64,000 nucleotides of DNA from the NCBI RefSeq assembly GCF_900101545.1, contig NZ_FMZU01000020.1:1-64000 (forward strand), in the 5' to 3' direction. This DNA is from Variovorax sp. CF079. Lineage in GTDB: Bacteria; Pseudomonadota; Gammaproteobacteria; Burkholderiales; Burkholderiaceae_C. Positions 43,305 through 53,175 of the stretch are shown here, piece by piece. Positions within the stretch are counted from its first letter, which is position 1. Every line of letters starts with the position of its first letter. The notes under the pieces were generated by a model, which was given only the letters and a program-made list of their open reading frames with translations, made no database searches and had not been told where the DNA came from. The translations under genes were made by a program, and so were the position numbers.

Positions 43305-44453
43305 TCAAGCGCCGGGCATCGGCATGCCCAGCAGGCGGGCGGGATCGAAAAGAGGCAGGTCGGGCTCCTGGCCGAGGATGTGCTGGGCCATGATCCGGCC
43401 CATGAACGGGCCGCTGGTGTAGCCCGAGTGCGCGCTGCCGATCACATAGGCCTGCGGCACGCCGGGCACGTCGCCGATGATGGGCATCGCATCCGCGGTC
43501 TCGGCCTCGAGGCCGAGCCAGATGCGCGCGATGCGGGCTTCGGCCAGCGCCGGTACCGCGTAGGCCGCGAGGCGCACGTTGCCCACCAGGTTCTGCGGGC
43601 GGGCCTCGACGCCGCCGCGCTCTCGGTCGCCATCGCCCTGCCAGCCGCCGCCGATCAGCACGGTGCCGTTGGCGAACTGCTTGAGCGAGAGCAGACCGCT
43701 CGCGACGCTGAGCACGGTGCGCATCACGGGGCGGATGCGCTCGGTGATGATGAGTTGGTTGATCAACACCTTGATCGGAATCTGCACGCCGAGCCAGGCC
43801 AGCATGTTCTGGATCCACACGCCGCCGGCCAGCACCACCCGCTTCGCGTGCAGCGGTGCGCGGCCGGCGGCAGCGTCGAGACGAATCACGTGGCCCGCAT
43901 CGCCCGAATCGATGGCCGCAACCGGCGCGTTTTCGAGCACCTCGACGCCGGCGTGCGTGAGCGCATGGCGGAACGCCCGGCCCGTGAGGTAGGCGCTTGC
44001 GAAACCATCAATCTCGCAGTAACCCGCCTTCAGCAGGCCGGAATGCAGGCCGGGCTCGATCTCCCGCGCACGCTCGGGCGTGATCACCTCGATCGGCGCG
44101 CCATACGCGCGGCGGGCCTTGGCGCGCAATTCGACCAGTTCGCACTCCGCCTCGGTGAAGGCCAGCGTGAGCCCGGGCACGTGGGTCGCGAGCACCCCCA
44201 TGCCGAGCCACCTCTCCGCATCCATCCACATCTGCCACGCGCGCATGGCATAGGGCACGAGCGCGGCGCGCGTCATGTGCAGCGTGAGCGTGCCGGCGTT
44301 GACGCCCGAGGCTTCGCGGCACAGCGGTCCGCGATCGACCACCGCCACCCGCATGCCGCCCTCGGCCAGATGCAGGGCGGTGGCGCAGCCCATGACCCCG
44401 CCGCCGATCACGACCGCGTCGTAGGCCGCCGCATGGCGCGTGGCCTCGCTCAC
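43305..44453 (-). CDS. FAD-dependent amine/amino acid dehydrogenase, DAO-type subunit
   Basis: 382 aa. N-terminal dinucleotide-binding fold (DAVVIGGGVMGCATALHLAEG) and the D-amino acid oxidase-like substrate domain, ending GSAHSGYTSGPFMGR. It resembles the beta subunit of heterotrimeric opine oxidases, HcnC and D-hydroxyproline dehydrogenases, which oxidise C-N bonds of substituted amino acids. It starts at GTG 44453 and overlaps the upstream subunit (GTGA), so the subunits are made together. Confidence 0.9.
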   Translation of the reverse strand: MSEATRHAAAYDAVVIGGGVMGCATALHLAEGGMRVAVVDRGPLCREASGVNAGTLTLHMTRAALVPYAMRAWQMWMDAERWLGMGVLATHVPGLTLAFTEAECELVELRAKARRAYGAPIEVITPERAREIEPGLHSGLLKAGYCEIDGFASAYLTGRAFRHALTHAGVEVLENAPVAAIDSGDAGHVIRLDAAAGRAPLHAKRVVLAGGVWIQNMLAWLGVQIPIKVLINQLIITERIRPVMRTVLSVASGLLSLKQFANGTVLIGGGWQGDGDRERGGVEARPQNLVGNVRLAAYAVPALAEARIARIWLGLEAETADAMPIIGDVPGVPQAYVIGSAHSGYTSGPFMGRIMAQHILGQEPDLPLFDPARLLGMPMPGA

Positions 44454-45898
44454 AGCGGGGCCGCCTTCGGAATGGGGATGTCGGCGTAGGTGTAGTCGCC
44501 CGCCACCTCGGCGAGCGAGACCGGACGCAGCGGCGCGCGGCCCGTGAAGCAGCCCACTGCCTCGCGACTGCCGACATGCGCTGCGAGCAGTGCCCCGGCC
44601 ACATCGCCGCAGCTTCGGCCCTGGCACGGTCCCATGCCGCAGCGGGTCCAGGCCTTGAGCTGGTTCATGTCGCGTGCACCGTCGCGCGCTGCCGCATCGA
44701 TCTCGGCGCGGGTCACGTCTTCGCAGCGGCACACGATGGTGTCCGCGGCAATGCCGGCAACCGTGCCTTCGCGCAGTGCCATCAGGCCCGCCATCGCACG
44801 CCCGAATCGTGCAGGCTTGTGCCATTGCGCCAGCAGGCGGGCGCGTTCGCTTGCATGGACCTCTGCCACCAGCCGGCCGAGGTCGTGCGCACAGGCCAAG
44901 GCTGCCAGTTCGCCATGGGCGCCGGCCGCGGCGGCGCCGGCAATGCCCGCGCCGTCCCCTGCGACGTAAAGGCCCGCGACCGAGCTGCGGCCGTCGGCGT
45001 CGGTGTCGGCGATCCAGCCGCCGCGTTCCGCGGCATAGCGATGGCGGGCGCGCAGCAGCCGGGTCACGTCGGTGCCCGGTACCAGGCCGTGCCCGACCGT
45101 CACGCCGTCGGCCACGAACACGGCTGACGGGACATCGGCAATCGGCTTGCCGGCCGCATCGACACGCAGCGCACGTACCTGAAACCCATTGCCCACCGCC
45201 TGGACGGAATGGATGCCGTGCCGGTGGAACACCGGCACACCGGCGATGCGCAGGCTGGCGTACCACTGCGCCCCTCGCCACAGCAGATCGGGGCGGCCAG
45301 TGAGCGACGGCAGCGCACGCAGCCAGTCGGCCTGCCCGGCCAGGTCGAGCACCGCGGCCACCTCGCCGCCTGCCTTGAGGATGCCGTTCGCCACCGCCAG
45401 CAGCAGCGGCCCGCTGCCTGCCACCACCGTACGGCGTCCCGGCAGCATGTTCTGCGACTTGAGCAGGATCGTCGCGGCGGCCAGGCCCATGACGCCCGGC
45501 AGGGTCCAGCCGGGAAAGGGCACGACGCGCTCGGTCGCTCCTGTCGCCACCAGCAGCGCACGCGGCTGCCAGCTGACGGTGCCATCCGGACCGATCAGGT
45601 CGGTGCGCAGACTCGTACCGACGTTCCACACCTTGTGGCCGAAGAGGCAGCGCACGCCGGCCCGGCGCAGTTCTTCGCGCAGGGCATCGCCCTGCCTCGC
45701 CTCGGTCGACAGCGCGGCGCCGCTTGCACGTGTGAATCCTGCGGGAAGCGGCCGCCACACCTGCCCGCCCGCGTCGTGGTTCTCGTCGACCAGCAGTACG
45801 CTGAGGCCGCAGCCCTGCGCGCGCAGCGCCGCCCGCGCGCCGGCCGGACCGGCACCGATCACGAGCAGATCGACGGACTGGAGCGCTGCCTCAGCCAT
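44450..45898 (-). CDS. FAD/NAD-type dehydrogenase subunit with C-terminal 2Fe-2S (BFD-like) domain
   Basis: 482 aa. Two nucleotide-binding folds (VIGAGPAGARAALRAQGCG near the start, VVAGSGPLLLAVANGILKAGG in the middle), and a C-terminal CRCEDVT...CGMGPCQGRSC pattern that fits a bacterioferritin-associated-ferredoxin-like cluster site. This is the alpha subunit type of OoxA/NoxA, HcnB and the hydroxyproline dehydrogenases. It passes electrons from the DAO subunit to the small 2Fe-2S subunit and the membrane. Confidence 0.9.
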   Translation of the reverse strand: MAEAALQSVDLLVIGAGPAGARAALRAQGCGLSVLLVDENHDAGGQVWRPLPAGFTRASGAALSTEARQGDALREELRRAGVRCLFGHKVWNVGTSLRTDLIGPDGTVSWQPRALLVATGATERVVPFPGWTLPGVMGLAAATILLKSQNMLPGRRTVVAGSGPLLLAVANGILKAGGEVAAVLDLAGQADWLRALPSLTGRPDLLWRGAQWYASLRIAGVPVFHRHGIHSVQAVGNGFQVRALRVDAAGKPIADVPSAVFVADGVTVGHGLVPGTDVTRLLRARHRYAAERGGWIADTDADGRSSVAGLYVAGDGAGIAGAAAAGAHGELAALACAHDLGRLVAEVHASERARLLAQWHKPARFGRAMAGLMALREGTVAGIAADTIVCRCEDVTRAEIDAAARDGARDMNQLKAWTRCGMGPCQGRSCGDVAGALLAAHVGSREAVGCFTGRAPLRPVSLAEVAGDYTYADIPIPKAAPL

Positions 45899-46217
45899 GA
45901 CGCTCTTCCCTGAAGGGGAGCGTTTCGACCTCCAGCCCGCCGGCCACCGGCACCTGGCAGGCGAGCAGCTTGCGCGCACCGACCCACACCAGGCATTCCT
46001 GGCAGGAGCCCATGAGGCAGAACAGGCCGCGGGGCGCCCCGTTGCGCGGACTGCACCGCAGCTCGCGCCGGCCCGCCGCGAACAGCGCCGCGGCGACGCT
46101 TTCGCCCCCGAATGCCCGGACGGTGCAACCATCGACTAGGAATTGCACCGCCGGCCCCCGCTGCACCGCCTGATCGGCACGCAGTGCCGCAGGCGCGGAA
46201 TAGGAAGACTTCGTCAT
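45891..46217 (-). CDS. Small (2Fe-2S)-binding dehydrogenase subunit
   Basis: 108 aa. RCSPRNGAPRGLFCLMGSCQEC and a later LLACQVP carry the four cysteines of a plant-type 2Fe-2S cluster (C, C-x4-C, C), as in HcnA and the gamma subunit of hydroxyproline/opine dehydrogenases. It is the first gene of the leftward operon and overlaps the alpha subunit by 8 nt. ATG 46217 lies 205 nt from the divergent ABC transporter start. Confidence 0.85.
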   Translation of the reverse strand: MTKSSYSAPAALRADQAVQRGPAVQFLVDGCTVRAFGGESVAAALFAAGRRELRCSPRNGAPRGLFCLMGSCQECLVWVGARKLLACQVPVAGGLEVETLPFREERHG

Positions 46218-46285
46218 GAAGAAAAAGCGTCGGATGAGCGATTGAAACAAGCCGGGCAAGTCCAGGCTGGACCCGCTGGATTTTA

Positions 46286-46295
46286 TTGTATACAT
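46286..46295. promoter_or_regulatory. Candidate GntR operator in the divergent promoter
   Basis: TTGTATACAT (core palindrome TGTATACA at 46287-46294) lies in an AT-rich patch between the dehydrogenase operon and the ABC transporter. It matches the FCD-type GntR consensus and closely resembles the site TTGTCTACAA upstream of the gntR gene at 50215. Confidence 0.6.
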
Positions 46296-46421
46296 TTCAT
46301 ATATCGATGTTATTTCTTTTGCAGACATCGATCGAACTGGCATTCGTCTTGCGTTCGTTCCCGCTCTGCGAACCGCGATCGGCGGTTCGATCCAACCATC
46401 CATCTCTAGGAGTTCTTCTCG

Positions 46422-47255
46422 ATGAAGCAAATCAGGAACGCAGTCCGCCGCGCCTTGCTGGCGGCCGGATCGCTTGCACTCGGCTCGACCCTGCTGGGGC
46501 TGCCGGCGTCCGCGTCGGCGCGAACGCTCGACGAGATCGTTGCCAGCAAGAAGATCGTCATCGGCGTCAATCCCACGCTGCCGCCGCTGGGCATCTTCAA
46601 CGACAAGAATGAGATCGATGGTTTCGACGTCGAAATCGCACGCAAGCTCGGCGAGCTGCTGGGCGTGAAGACCGAAATCGTGCAGGTCGGCTCGCCCGAT
46701 CGCATTCCCTTCGTGAGCAGCGGCAAGATCGATGCCGTGCTCGGCGCCATGACGATCACGGCCGAACGCCAGAAAGTCATCGACTTCACCGTGCCGCTGC
46801 ACACCGAGGTGTTGGGCGTCCTGACGACCAAGGCCAAGCCGTACAAGGACTGGATGGAGCTCAACGACCCCTCGGTCAAGCTGGTCGAGGTGCGCGGCGC
46901 CACCCCCGTGAAACTGGTGCAGGAGAAGCTGCCCAAGGCCCAGTTGCTGCTGCTGGACAACTACCCCGACGCGGTGCGTGCGATCGCCCAGGGCCGCGCC
47001 GACGCGATGATCGACGTGATGGACTTCATGACCGAGCACACCGCCAAGCACAAGATCGACTGGCGCATCGTGGACGCGCCCATCGACGTCTATTTCTGTG
47101 CCATCGGCGTGCAGAAGGGCAACGACGCGCTGCGCGAGAAGCTGAGCGGCGCGATCAAGGAACTGCACCGCAACGGTTATGTGGACGAGCGCTGGAAAAA
47201 ATGGTTCGGCGGCCCCATGCTGCATGACCCGCGCACCGCGCCGAGCTACAAGTAG
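46422..47255 (+). CDS. Polar amino acid ABC transporter, periplasmic binding protein
   Basis: 277 aa. A signal peptide (about 1-35) precedes a type II binding protein: KIVIGVNPTLPPLGIFNDKN, GFDVEIARKLGELLGV, MTITAERQKVIDFTVPL and YVDERWKKWFGGPM. It delivers a polar amino acid or derivative to the two permeases downstream. First gene of the rightward operon. Given the partner operon, the ligand is likely a modified amino acid that the dehydrogenase oxidises. Confidence 0.93.
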   Translation: MKQIRNAVRRALLAAGSLALGSTLLGLPASASARTLDEIVASKKIVIGVNPTLPPLGIFNDKNEIDGFDVEIARKLGELLGVKTEIVQVGSPDRIPFVSSGKIDAVLGAMTITAERQKVIDFTVPLHTEVLGVLTTKAKPYKDWMELNDPSVKLVEVRGATPVKLVQEKLPKAQLLLLDNYPDAVRAIAQGRADAMIDVMDFMTEHTAKHKIDWRIVDAPIDVYFCAIGVQKGNDALREKLSGAIKELHRNGYVDERWKKWFGGPMLHDPRTAPSYK

Positions 47256-47326
47256 GCGTCGCGCCGAATGATCCCGCGCCGCGCGCAGCCTGCCTGCGCG
47301 CGGCGCGCATGCACGACCGAGATCCC

Positions 47327-47995
47327 ATGCAATTCGACTACACCCCGGTCCTCGAACGTCTGCCCTACCTCATCGGCGGTGCGTGGCTGAGCCTGCAGAT
47401 CGCCTTTCTCGCTTTCGCTTTCGGCATGCTGATCGGCCTGGGCGGCGCGTCGGTGCGCGCCTACGGCCCGCGCTGGGCGCGCCGCATCGTCGGCGCCTAC
47501 GTGGTGTTCTTCACCAACACGCCGCAGCTGGTGCAGATCTTCTTCATCTTCTTCGCACTGCCTGACGCGGGCATCCTCCTGTCGCCCTACCAGGCGGTGC
47601 TGATCGGTATGACGCTCAATGCCGGTGCCTACCTCACCGAGATCCAGCGCGCGGGCTTCGAATCGGTGCGCCTGCCCGAGCTCGAGGCGGCGGAGACGCT
47701 GGGCTTTTCGCGCCTCCAGACCATCCGCCACGTGATCGTGCCGCACATCGTGCGCGTGCTGTTCCCGCCGCTTTCGAACCAGTACATCCTGATGACGCTC
47801 GGCACCTCGATGGCCGCTGTGTTCGGGGTCGAGGAACTCACCGGCCGGGCCTTCAACATCAACTCCGAAACCTTCCGCTCGATCGAGGTGTTCTCGGTCG
47901 CCGCGGTGCTCTACATCGTGATCACGCTGATCGCGACGCTGTCGCTCGCCTTCGTCGGCAAGCGCTTCTTCCGCGCCAAGATGAGGTGGTTCTGA
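47327..47995 (+). CDS. Amino acid ABC transporter permease 1
   Basis: 222 aa from ATG 47327 (MQFDYTPV); an in-frame ATG six codons earlier is less typical. HisMQ-type permease with five or so membrane segments, FFTNTPQLVQIFFIFFALPD, and the ATPase-contact EAA loop (ELEAAETLGFSRLQTIRHVIVP). The stop overlaps the next start (TGATG). Confidence 0.92.
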   Translation: MQFDYTPVLERLPYLIGGAWLSLQIAFLAFAFGMLIGLGGASVRAYGPRWARRIVGAYVVFFTNTPQLVQIFFIFFALPDAGILLSPYQAVLIGMTLNAGAYLTEIQRAGFESVRLPELEAAETLGFSRLQTIRHVIVPHIVRVLFPPLSNQYILMTLGTSMAAVFGVEELTGRAFNINSETFRSIEVFSVAAVLYIVITLIATLSLAFVGKRFFRAKMRWF

Positions 47996-48661
47996 TGTGG
48001 GACCAGATCATCGAAGAGCTGCCGCGCTTCTTCGGCTACTACAACCTGATCTTCTTCGCCAAGGCACTGGGCGCGACCTTCGCGCTGTCGGCCATCGGCT
48101 GCATCGTGGGCTTCTCGCTCGGCTTCGTGTTCGCGGCCGTGCGCCTGAGCACGCGGCCTGCGGCGAGGCCGCTGCGCGTGGTGGTGACGATCTTCACCGA
48201 GCTGTTCCGGCGCATCCCCTTCCTCGTGACGCTGATGCTGGTGTTCTTCATCTTCCAGGGGATGCATGCGGACCTCAGCATGTTCGCGGTGGCGCTGATC
48301 AGCGTGTGCCTGATCGCCACGGCCTTCATCGCCGAGATCGTGCGCAGCGGGCTCGAATCCGTGCACCGCAACCAATGGGACGCCGCCATCACGCTGAACT
48401 TCAGCTACCTGCAGACGCTGCGCCTGGTGATCGTTCCGCAAGCCTGGAAGATCATCCTGCCTCCGGTGTTCGGCTTCTTCGTGCTGTTCATCAAGGACAC
48501 GGCGCTCGCGTCGCAGATCGGCGTGGTCGAACTGGCCTTCGCCGGCAAGACGATGAACAACAAGGGCTTCTCGGCCACGCTCGTCTACGGCACGGTGCTC
48601 GCCCTCTATTTCATGCTGTCCTATCCGCTGGCGCGTTTCGGCAAATACCTGGAGAGAAAGC

Positions 48662-48684
<23 letters not shown>
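47995..48684 (+). CDS. Amino acid ABC transporter permease 2
   Basis: 229 aa. Second HisMQ-type permease: ELFRRIPFLVTLMLVFFIF, and the EAA-like loop SVHRNQWDAAITLNFSYLQT in which alanine-rich residues are partly replaced. Forms a heterodimeric channel with permease 1. Its 3' end overlaps the ATPase gene by 23 nt. Confidence 0.92.
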
Positions 48685-49399
<715 letters not shown>

Positions 49400-49414
49400 C
49401 CGCGTTCGCCCGGG

Positions 49415-50209
49415 CTATGGCGAGAACTCGCTCACCAGCCCGTTGCTGAGCCGCGAGAGCGTGTAGCGCGCGAGATTTCGCAGGTGCGCCACCACGGCCT
49501 CCTCGGCCGCCTTTTCGTTGCCCGCGATGTACGCGTCCAGGATGGCCAGATGCTCCTTGCGGTCGTCCTCGATGCGCTTGAAGGGATCGACCACCTCGAA
49601 CAGGCGGCACAGCACGCGCAGATGGGCGATGGTGTCGGCCAGCATCGCATTGCCGGAGGCGCGCGCGAACAACCCGTGGATCTCGTCATCGGCCTGCCAG
49701 TGGCTGGAGCCCTGCTGGCTCGAGTCCAGCGACAGGATGCTGGCGCGCAGGTTCCGCACCTCTTCGGCCGGCACGCGCCCCATGGCAAGCGACACCGCCT
49801 GCGACTCCAGGCGTTCGCGTACCTGCAGGCACTGGAAGTAATGCGACGCCGCGATGCGCCGCACCGCATAGGATCGCGCATTGGCGCGCACCAGCAAACC
49901 CTCGCCTTCGAGCCGCAGCAGGGCCTCGCGCAGCGGCGTGCGCGACATCTGGAGTCGCTCGGCCAAGCGCCCTTCGACCAGCACTTCCCCACCCGACAGC
50001 TCCCGCTGGAGGATGAGCCGCCGCACGACGGCGTAGGCCCGGTCGGTCAGGTTCGTCGACAACTCGGCCGGCGCCTCGGGCGCCGCGGCCTTGCGCGACG
50101 GCTTTGCAGGCGTGGCATCGGCAGCCGCGCGAGCGGCGGATTTCTTCGGCCGACCGGGCTTCCTGGCCTCCTCATGCACCGGCGCCTTGGCCGTGACTTT
50201 GGATTTCAT
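49415..50209 (-). CDS. GntR-family regulator, FCD domain
   Basis: 264 aa. A basic, alanine/proline-rich tail (about 1-45) precedes the GntR winged helix (LTDRAYAVVRRLILQREL, GRLAERLQMSRTPLREALLRLEGEGLL) and the FCD ligand domain (about 125-250; DDEIHGLFARASGN). The FCD metal-binding pattern suggests a carboxylate effector. It converges on the ABC operon; sites of the form TTGTnTACAw lie before this gene and in the divergent dehydrogenase/transporter promoter, so it is the likely repressor of the regulon. Confidence 0.92.
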   Translation of the reverse strand: MKSKVTAKAPVHEEARKPGRPKKSAARAAADATPAKPSRKAAAPEAPAELSTNLTDRAYAVVRRLILQRELSGGEVLVEGRLAERLQMSRTPLREALLRLEGEGLLVRANARSYAVRRIAASHYFQCLQVRERLESQAVSLAMGRVPAEEVRNLRASILSLDSSQQGSSHWQADDEIHGLFARASGNAMLADTIAHLRVLCRLFEVVDPFKRIEDDRKEHLAILDAYIAGNEKAAEEAVVAHLRNLARYTLSRLSNGLVSEFSP

Positions 50210-50214
50210 ATGCT

Positions 50215-50224
50215 TTGTCTACAA
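50215..50224. promoter_or_regulatory. Candidate GntR autoregulatory operator
   Basis: TTGTCTACAA, a 4+4 palindrome 6 nt upstream of the gntR start, resembling the site at 46286-46295. Position over the translation start region suggests autorepression. Confidence 0.5.
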
Positions 50225-50288
50225 ATTGTGTGCAATCGAGCGATGCCACAGCATACGGTGTTCTCGCGACCGGCGCCAAGCGCCTGCC

Positions 50289-50702
50289 TCAATCCTTCAC
50301 CGGCCCGCGCAGGCTCTTGATCTCCGAACGCTGGCTCTTGCCCTCGAGCCGCCGCTGCTTCGCGCCATAGCTGGGCTTGGTCGGCCGGCGCACGCGCGGC
50401 GGCGTGGCGACGCTGTCGACCAGCTCCTGCAGCCGCACCAGCGCGTCGGCGCGGTTCATGTCCTGGCTGCGGTGCTTCTGCGCCTTCAGCACCAGCACGC
50501 CTTCCTGCGTGATGCGGCTGTCGCGCAGCGCGAGCAGGCGTTCCTTGACGTCCTCGGGCAGCGAGCTCGCCGCGATGTCGTAGCGCAGGTGCACCGCGCT
50601 CGATACCTTGTTGACGTTCTGCCCGCCCGCGCCCTGCGCGCGGATGGCGCTGAACTCGACTTCCAGAGGGTCGATGAGGATGGGCGGACGCGGCGCGGGC
50701 AT
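50289..50702 (-). CDS. arfB: Alternative ribosome-rescue factor ArfB (YaeJ)
   Basis: 137 aa. Release-factor domain with the GGQ motif (GAGGQNVNKVSS, G26-G27-Q28) that hydrolyses peptidyl-tRNA on stalled ribosomes, and a basic C-terminal tail (KPSYGAKQRRLEGKSQRS) that enters the empty mRNA channel. Lacks the stop-codon recognition domains of RF1/RF2, as expected. Single gene. Confidence 0.93.
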   Translation of the reverse strand: MPAPRPPILIDPLEVEFSAIRAQGAGGQNVNKVSSAVHLRYDIAASSLPEDVKERLLALRDSRITQEGVLVLKAQKHRSQDMNRADALVRLQELVDSVATPPRVRRPTKPSYGAKQRRLEGKSQRSEIKSLRGPVKD

Positions 50703-50795
50703 CCGCTATTTTGGCTTGCGCGGTGGTGCCTTCATGTCGAGCCGGTTGACGCTGACCCGCGGTGAGTCCATATTCATCGCAGGAGGTGTGATGCC

Positions 50796-51602
50796 GTGCC
50801 TGCCGTTCGTCCCGCCGCGGTCGCGGGGACCTTCTACCCCGGCGATGCGCTGCAGCTGCAGCGCGAGGTCGGCGATTGCCTCGCCGCTGCCGGCAGCGCT
50901 GTCGCCGAGTCCACGAAGCCACCGAAGCTGCTGATCGTTCCGCACGCCGGCTATGTGTATTCCGGCGCCGTCGCGGCACAAGCCTATGCCCTGCTCGCAC
51001 CATGGCGCGAGCGGATCACGCGCGTCGTGCTGCTCGGTCCGGCCCATCGCTGCGCGGTGCGCGCGCTGGCGGCACCAGAAGCGGACGCCTTCGATACGCC
51101 GCTCGGTCGCATCGCACTGGAACATGCGTCCCTGGCCCTGCTCGGCAGCCCGCCGCAGGTCGTGCACGACGACTGGCCTCACGCCTTCGAGCATTCGCTG
51201 GAGGTGCAACTGCCGTTCCTGCAGACGGTGCTGAACGACTTCGCGTTGGTCCCCCTGCTCGTCGGCAACGCAAGTCCCTCCGAGGTCGCGCAGATTCTGG
51301 AACGGCTGTGGGGCGAAGACGAAACGCTGATCGTCGTCAGCTCCGACCTGTCGCACTACCTGCCGTACGCGCAGGCCCAGGCGCGCGACCGCGCGACGGT
51401 GCAGCGCATCCTCGCCTTCGACGGCGCCCTGGTTCCCGAAGAGGCTTGCGGCGCACGGGCGATCAACGGTGCGCTGCAGGCGGCACGCAGCCACCGCCTG
51501 CAGCCGCGCCTGCTGGACCTGCGCAATTCCGGCGATACCGCGGGAGACCGCCGCCGCGTGGTCGGCTACGCGGCGATCGCGTTCGAGGCGCCGGCATCAT
51601 GA
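50796..51602 (+). CDS. amrB: AmmeMemoRadiSam system protein B (MEMO1 family)
   Basis: 268 aa. MEMO fold related to class III extradiol dioxygenases: PAAVAGTFYPGD, VPHAGYVYSG (H50), LGPAHRCAV, EHSLEVQLPFLQ and SSDLSHYLPY carry the expected histidine and acidic residues. GTG 50796 is chosen because AGGAGG lies 9 nt upstream. It overlaps amrS by 4 nt. Function in the AmmeMemoRadiSam trio is still unsettled. Confidence 0.92.
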   Translation: MPAVRPAAVAGTFYPGDALQLQREVGDCLAAAGSAVAESTKPPKLLIVPHAGYVYSGAVAAQAYALLAPWRERITRVVLLGPAHRCAVRALAAPEADAFDTPLGRIALEHASLALLGSPPQVVHDDWPHAFEHSLEVQLPFLQTVLNDFALVPLLVGNASPSEVAQILERLWGEDETLIVVSSDLSHYLPYAQAQARDRATVQRILAFDGALVPEEACGARAINGALQAARSHRLQPRLLDLRNSGDTAGDRRRVVGYAAIAFEAPAS

Positions 51603-52684
51603 GCGCGAGCCATCCCGGGCGCTGGTGGCACAGGTTGGACGACGGGCGCATCCAGTGCGACCTGTGTCCGCGCGACTGCCGGCTGCACGAAGGCCAGCGC
51701 GGGATGTGCTTCGTGCGCCAGCGTGTCGGCGACGAAATGGTGCTGACGACCTACGGGCGCAGCTCGGGCTTCTGCCTCGACCCGATCGAGAAGAAGCCGC
51801 TGAACCATTTCCATCCCGGCTCCAGCGTGCTCTCCTTCGGCACCGCCGGCTGCAACCTGGCATGCAAGTTCTGCCAGAACTGGGACATCTCCAAGAGCCG
51901 CGAGATGGACCGGCTGATGGATGCCGCATCGCCGCAGCGCATCGCCGAGCTGGCGCGCCAGCGCGGCGCCCTGAGCGTGGCCTTCACCTACAACGACCCG
52001 GTGATCTTCGCCGAGTACGCGATGGACACCGCCGATGCCTGCCATGCGCTGGGCCTGTTCAGCGTCGCCGTGACCGCGGGCTACATGCACGCCGCGCCGC
52101 GGCGCGAGTTCTACGCCAGGATGGACGCGGCCAATGTCGACCTCAAGGGCTTCACCGAAGCCTTCTATTTCCAGCAGACCGGCGCCCACCTCGCGCCGGT
52201 GCTCGACACCCTGCAGTACCTGCGCCACGAGACGAGCTGCTGGTTCGAGATCACGACGCTCTTGATCCCCGGCCACAACGACAGCGATGCCGAGATCGAG
52301 GCGATGAGCCGCTGGATCGCCGAGCACCTCGGGCCGGACGTGCCGCTGCACTTCACCGCCTTCCATCCGGACTACAAGATGATGGACGTGCTGCCGACGC
52401 CGCCTGCCACGCTGACGCGCGCCCGCTCCATCGCGCTCGCCAACGGGCTGAACCATGTCTACACCGGCAATGTCCACGACGTGGAAGGCGGGACGACCTG
52501 GTGCCCGCATTGCCGCGCGCCGCTGGTGCGCCGCGACTGGTATCTCGTGCTGGGCTGCGAACTCGATGCGCGCGGCGAATGCCCGCACTGCGGCACGCCG
52601 ATCGCAGGCCGCTTCGGCGCCTTCAGCCACGGCTTCGGCCGGCGGCGCATCCCGGTGCGGGCAGCGCAATCACTGCCATCATAA
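51599..52684 (+). CDS. amrS: AmmeMemoRadiSam system radical SAM enzyme
   Basis: 361 aa. Radical SAM cluster motif CNLACKFC (C85, C89, C92), an N-terminal cysteine set (C20, C23, C27, C37) and a C-terminal zinc-ribbon-like part (CPHCRAP, CPHCGTP). Similar to PflA-like activases. Coupled to amrB by ATGA overlap. The third member, AmrA (AMMECR1), is not found nearby. Confidence 0.93.
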   Translation: MSASHPGRWWHRLDDGRIQCDLCPRDCRLHEGQRGMCFVRQRVGDEMVLTTYGRSSGFCLDPIEKKPLNHFHPGSSVLSFGTAGCNLACKFCQNWDISKSREMDRLMDAASPQRIAELARQRGALSVAFTYNDPVIFAEYAMDTADACHALGLFSVAVTAGYMHAAPRREFYARMDAANVDLKGFTEAFYFQQTGAHLAPVLDTLQYLRHETSCWFEITTLLIPGHNDSDAEIEAMSRWIAEHLGPDVPLHFTAFHPDYKMMDVLPTPPATLTRARSIALANGLNHVYTGNVHDVEGGTTWCPHCRAPLVRRDWYLVLGCELDARGECPHCGTPIAGRFGAFSHGFGRRRIPVRAAQSLPS

Positions 52685-52695
52685 AGGAGACCTCC

Positions 52696-53172
52696 ATGAG
52701 CCTGACCCTCACTTCCACCGCGTTCGCACCGGACGGCGCGATACCGCCCATCCACACCTGCGAAGGCAAGGACGTGTCGCCGCCGCTGGCGTGGAGCGGC
52801 GCACCCGCGGCGACCCTGAGCTTCGCGCTCATCGTCGACGACCCGGATGCGCCCGATCCGGCGGCGCCCAAGATGACATGGGTCCACTGGGTGCTCTACA
52901 ACATCGGCGCGGAGGCCGGCGAGCTTCCCGAAGCGGTCAAGACGGCGGCATTGCCGGCGGGCACGCGCGAGGGCGTCAACGACTGGGGCCGCACGGGCTA
53001 TGGCGGGCCTTGCCCGCCCATCGGCCGCCACCGCTACTTCCACAAGCTCTACGCGCTCGACGCCGTGCTGCCGGAACTCGAGCGCCCGGACAAGGCCGCG
53101 CTCGAGAAGGCGATGAAGGGACACGTGCTCGCACAGGCGGAGCTGGTGGGCACGTACGAGAAGCGTCGATAG
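52696..53172 (+). CDS. YbhB/YbcL-family (PEBP-like) protein
   Basis: 158 aa. PEBP fold with the ligand-pocket motifs DDPDAPDP, WVHWVLYNI, GRTGYGGPCPP and HRYFHKLYALD. Bacterial members bind small anionic ligands; role unknown. AAAGGAG lies 8 nt before the ATG and the gap to amrS is 11 nt, so it is probably cotranscribed. Confidence 0.93.
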   Translation: MSLTLTSTAFAPDGAIPPIHTCEGKDVSPPLAWSGAPAATLSFALIVDDPDAPDPAAPKMTWVHWVLYNIGAEAGELPEAVKTAALPAGTREGVNDWGRTGYGGPCPPIGRHRYFHKLYALDAVLPELERPDKAALEKAMKGHVLAQAELVGTYEKRR

Positions 53173-53175
53173 ACG

